Assembly (NCBI GenBank): GCA_937889795.1
Contig: CALBZH010000227.1
Location: 1 to 5,686, forward strand
DNA: 5,686 nt
Reading direction: 5' to 3'
Source of the DNA: an uncultured Syntrophobacteraceae bacterium
GTDB lineage: Bacteria; Desulfobacterota; Syntrophobacteria; Syntrophobacterales; Syntrophobacteraceae
Numbering within the stretch: position 1 is the stretch's first letter; each line of letters starts with the position of its first letter. A program made the translations under genes and the position numbers. This document shows, piece after piece, positions 5,576-5,686 of this stretch. Under the pieces are notes generated by a model that saw only the letters and a program-made list of their open reading frames with translations, made no database searches and was not told the origin of the DNA.

Positions 5576-5686
5576 ATGCACGACGCACTGCAGGGAGTGA
5601 CCCAGTTCATCCAGCTCGACTTTTTGTCCATTTCGTTTCTGTTCATCGTTGGCTTCATCGGGGGACTCGTGAGCGGGTTCATTGGA
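5576..5686 (+). CDS. TauE/SafE-family (DUF81) membrane transporter, 5' end only
   Basis: Thirty-seven codons are visible before the window ends. The ATG has AAGGAG (5563-5568) seven bases upstream. After about 17 polar or mixed residues comes a hydrophobic helix, FLFIVGFIGGLVSGFIG, with the glycine-rich G-F-I-G-G-L-V-S-G-F-I-G pattern typical of the first repeat of TauE/SafE permeases. That family includes exporters of sulfite, sulfoacetate and other organic anions; the substrate cannot be told here. No terminator is visible in the 45 bases before it, so co-transcription with the preceding gene is likely. The call rests on a short fragment. Confidence 0.7.
   Translation, partial: MHDALQGVTQFIQLDFLSISFLFIVGFIGGLVSGFIG

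Noticed and set aside
1..5686. tRNA, rRNA, CRISPR array, insertion sequence or attachment site
   Set aside because: No repeat arrays, transposase motifs or recognisable RNA genes seen on either strand.

Overview
The window comes from a GC-rich bacterium; the intergenic region is visibly AT-richer than the genes. The gene set is a sensor kinase with a sigma-54 response regulator, a Lon-type protease, a USP-like/membrane protein and a TauE/SafE-family transporter. This suggests a Desulfobacterota/deltaproteobacterial or related lineage. That assignment is inferred from gene style only; nothing in the window identifies the organism.

Layout. (1) Positions 2-1012 (+) hold the 3' part of a membrane histidine kinase: last transmembrane helix, HAMP, HisKA, HATPase. 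(2) Six bases later, 1019-2368 (+) encodes a complete NtrC-class regulator (REC, sigma-54 AAA+, Fis-type HTH). (3) Convergent to it, with 5 bases between the stop codons, 2374-4395 (-) encodes a 673-aa Lon-family protease. It lacks the usual N-terminal substrate-binding domain and carries a complete response-regulator receiver (REC) domain spliced into its AAA+ module, just before the Walker A strand. (4) Positions 4396-4780 form a 385-bp divergent control region. It holds a good sigma-70-type promoter for the protease gene, a candidate sigma-54 promoter for the rightward genes, three TTGC-N5-GCAA dyads, and two strong hairpins. (5) Positions 4781-5530 (+) encode a USP-like domain joined in frame to a two-helix membrane protein that has its own ribosome binding site and ATG. 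(6) From 5576 to the window end is the start of a TauE/SafE-type permease.

How it may work together (inference). The kinase phosphorylates the NtrC-type regulator. The regulator would bind the three dyads and switch on the sigma-54 promoter of the USP/membrane/TauE genes, while occupying the start region of the divergent protease promoter. The protease's embedded REC is about 53% identical (hand count, 63 of 118 columns) to the regulator's REC, so the same kinase may phosphorylate the protease directly. That would be a two-component pathway with two outputs, transcription and proteolysis. This phospho-regulated Lon is the main candidate for an undescribed system here. I could not check databases for prior descriptions.
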